DNA from: Phenylobacterium sp.
Lineage (GTDB): Bacteria > Pseudomonadota > Alphaproteobacteria > Caulobacterales > Caulobacteraceae
Reading direction: 5' to 3'
DNA: 64,000 bases
Assembly: GCF_004299445.1 (NCBI RefSeq)
Contig: NZ_SCTC01000004.1
Coordinates: forward strand, 1 to 64,000
Shown here: positions 63,792-64,000 of the stretch, one piece after another
How positions within the stretch are numbered: the first letter of the stretch is position 1
Layout of the letters: every line of letters starts with the position of its first letter
Notes under the pieces: model-generated
Told to the model about the DNA's origin: nothing
Seen by the model: only the letters and a program-made list of their open reading frames with translations
Database searches by the model: none
Made by a program: the position numbers and the translations under genes

Positions 63792-64000
63792 ATGCCCAAG
63801 ACGATGTTGATCGACGCAGCCCACGCGGAAGAGACGCGTGTGGTGGTCGTCGACGGGAACCGCGTTGAAGAGTTCGATTTCGAAAGCCAGAACAGAAAGC
63901 AGCTTCGAGGGAACATCTACCTCGCCAAGGTGACGCGCGTTGAGCCGTCCCTGCAGGCGGCTTTCGTCGAGTATGGCGGAAACCGCCACGGCTTCCTGGC
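63792..64000 (+). CDS. rne: Ribonuclease E, N-terminal part (runs off window end)
   Basis: The first 69-70 codons are in the window. They begin MPKTMLIDAAHAEETRVVVV and continue QLRGNIYLAKVTRVEPSLQA and FVEYGGNRHGFL, the start of the S1-containing catalytic domain shared by RNase E and G. RNase E starts mRNA decay and processes stable RNAs as the core of the degradosome. GGAGAG precedes the ATG by about 6 bases. The C-terminal scaffold, which would decide between RNase E and RNase G, is outside the window; E is favoured by the Caulobacter gene order. Confidence 0.9.
   Translation, partial: MPKTMLIDAAHAEETRVVVVDGNRVEEFDFESQNRKQLRGNIYLAKVTRVEPSLQAAFVEYGGNRHGFL

Overview
The window is about 68-70% GC and densely packed. 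Nearly every gene is a bacterial housekeeping or accessory gene recognisable by family. The neighbourhoods clpX-cicA-(x)-clpP, iscR-suf operon, tyrS-bcp-lmdC-bacA-prfB-PBP1A-amidase-rne and glnB-glnA together point to an alphaproteobacterium of the family Caulobacteraceae (Caulobacter or Phenylobacterium type). This is inferred from gene content and order. No rRNA or tRNA gene, CRISPR array, prophage or insertion sequence was seen.

Layout. 1-4000 (minus): the start of an unknown gene, a palindromic repeat, panB, and two similar three-gene modules, each made of a membrane protein, an ECF sigma factor and a small membrane protein that is probably the anti-sigma. 4100-6750: an old-yellow-enzyme reductase, an ArsC-like protein, a DUF2164 protein, a VOC protein and a small exported protein. 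6800-10621: the Clp protease locus (clpX, cicA, an inserted glycosyltransferase, clpP). 10744-13212: a possible PEP-CTERM remnant, a DsbA-like protein and a cobalt-type nitrile hydratase operon (alpha, beta, accessory). 13278-20268: small proteins, ndk, an ABC-F ATPase, a PHA-system protein, a BON protein, a YbhN-like membrane protein, a HAD phosphatase and a DUF1330 protein. 20271-24743: NAD(P)HX repair enzyme, PhyH oxygenase, histidine phosphatase and a thiolase-like protein. 24984-26764: glnB-glnA. 26927-36647: an M61 peptidase, an esterase, parE, a DEAD-box helicase, a diguanylate cyclase, enoyl-CoA hydratase and glutathione S-transferase.

36652-44533 (minus) is one tightly overlapped iron-sulfur assembly operon: iscR, a NifS-like desulfurase, sufB, two unknown genes, sufC, sufD, sufS, sufT, sufA, probably followed by a 2TM protein. 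IscR (repressor with a cluster) sits first, with an IscR-like box upstream. 44683-51901: an alpha/beta hydrolase, an NTF2-like protein, a two-component system, an AbgT transporter and a Baeyer-Villiger-type monooxygenase. 51979-54552: a second palindromic element, an exported M20 amidohydrolase and anmK. 54807-64000: tyrS, bcp, the lmdC-bacA cell-shape pair, prfB with a programmed +1 frameshift, PBP1A, an AmiC-type amidase and the start of RNase E.

Points most worth a second look: the duplicated ECF modules, two unknown proteins inside the suf operon, the IscR box, the prfB frameshift site, the TAGGCGCC motif trio before glnB, the hairpin series that buries the start of the glutathione S-transferase gene, two unrelated inverted-repeat elements, and a palindrome over the PBP1A promoter. 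Coordinates of motifs, hairpins and start codons were read by eye. Family assignments rest on motif recognition and not on database searches.
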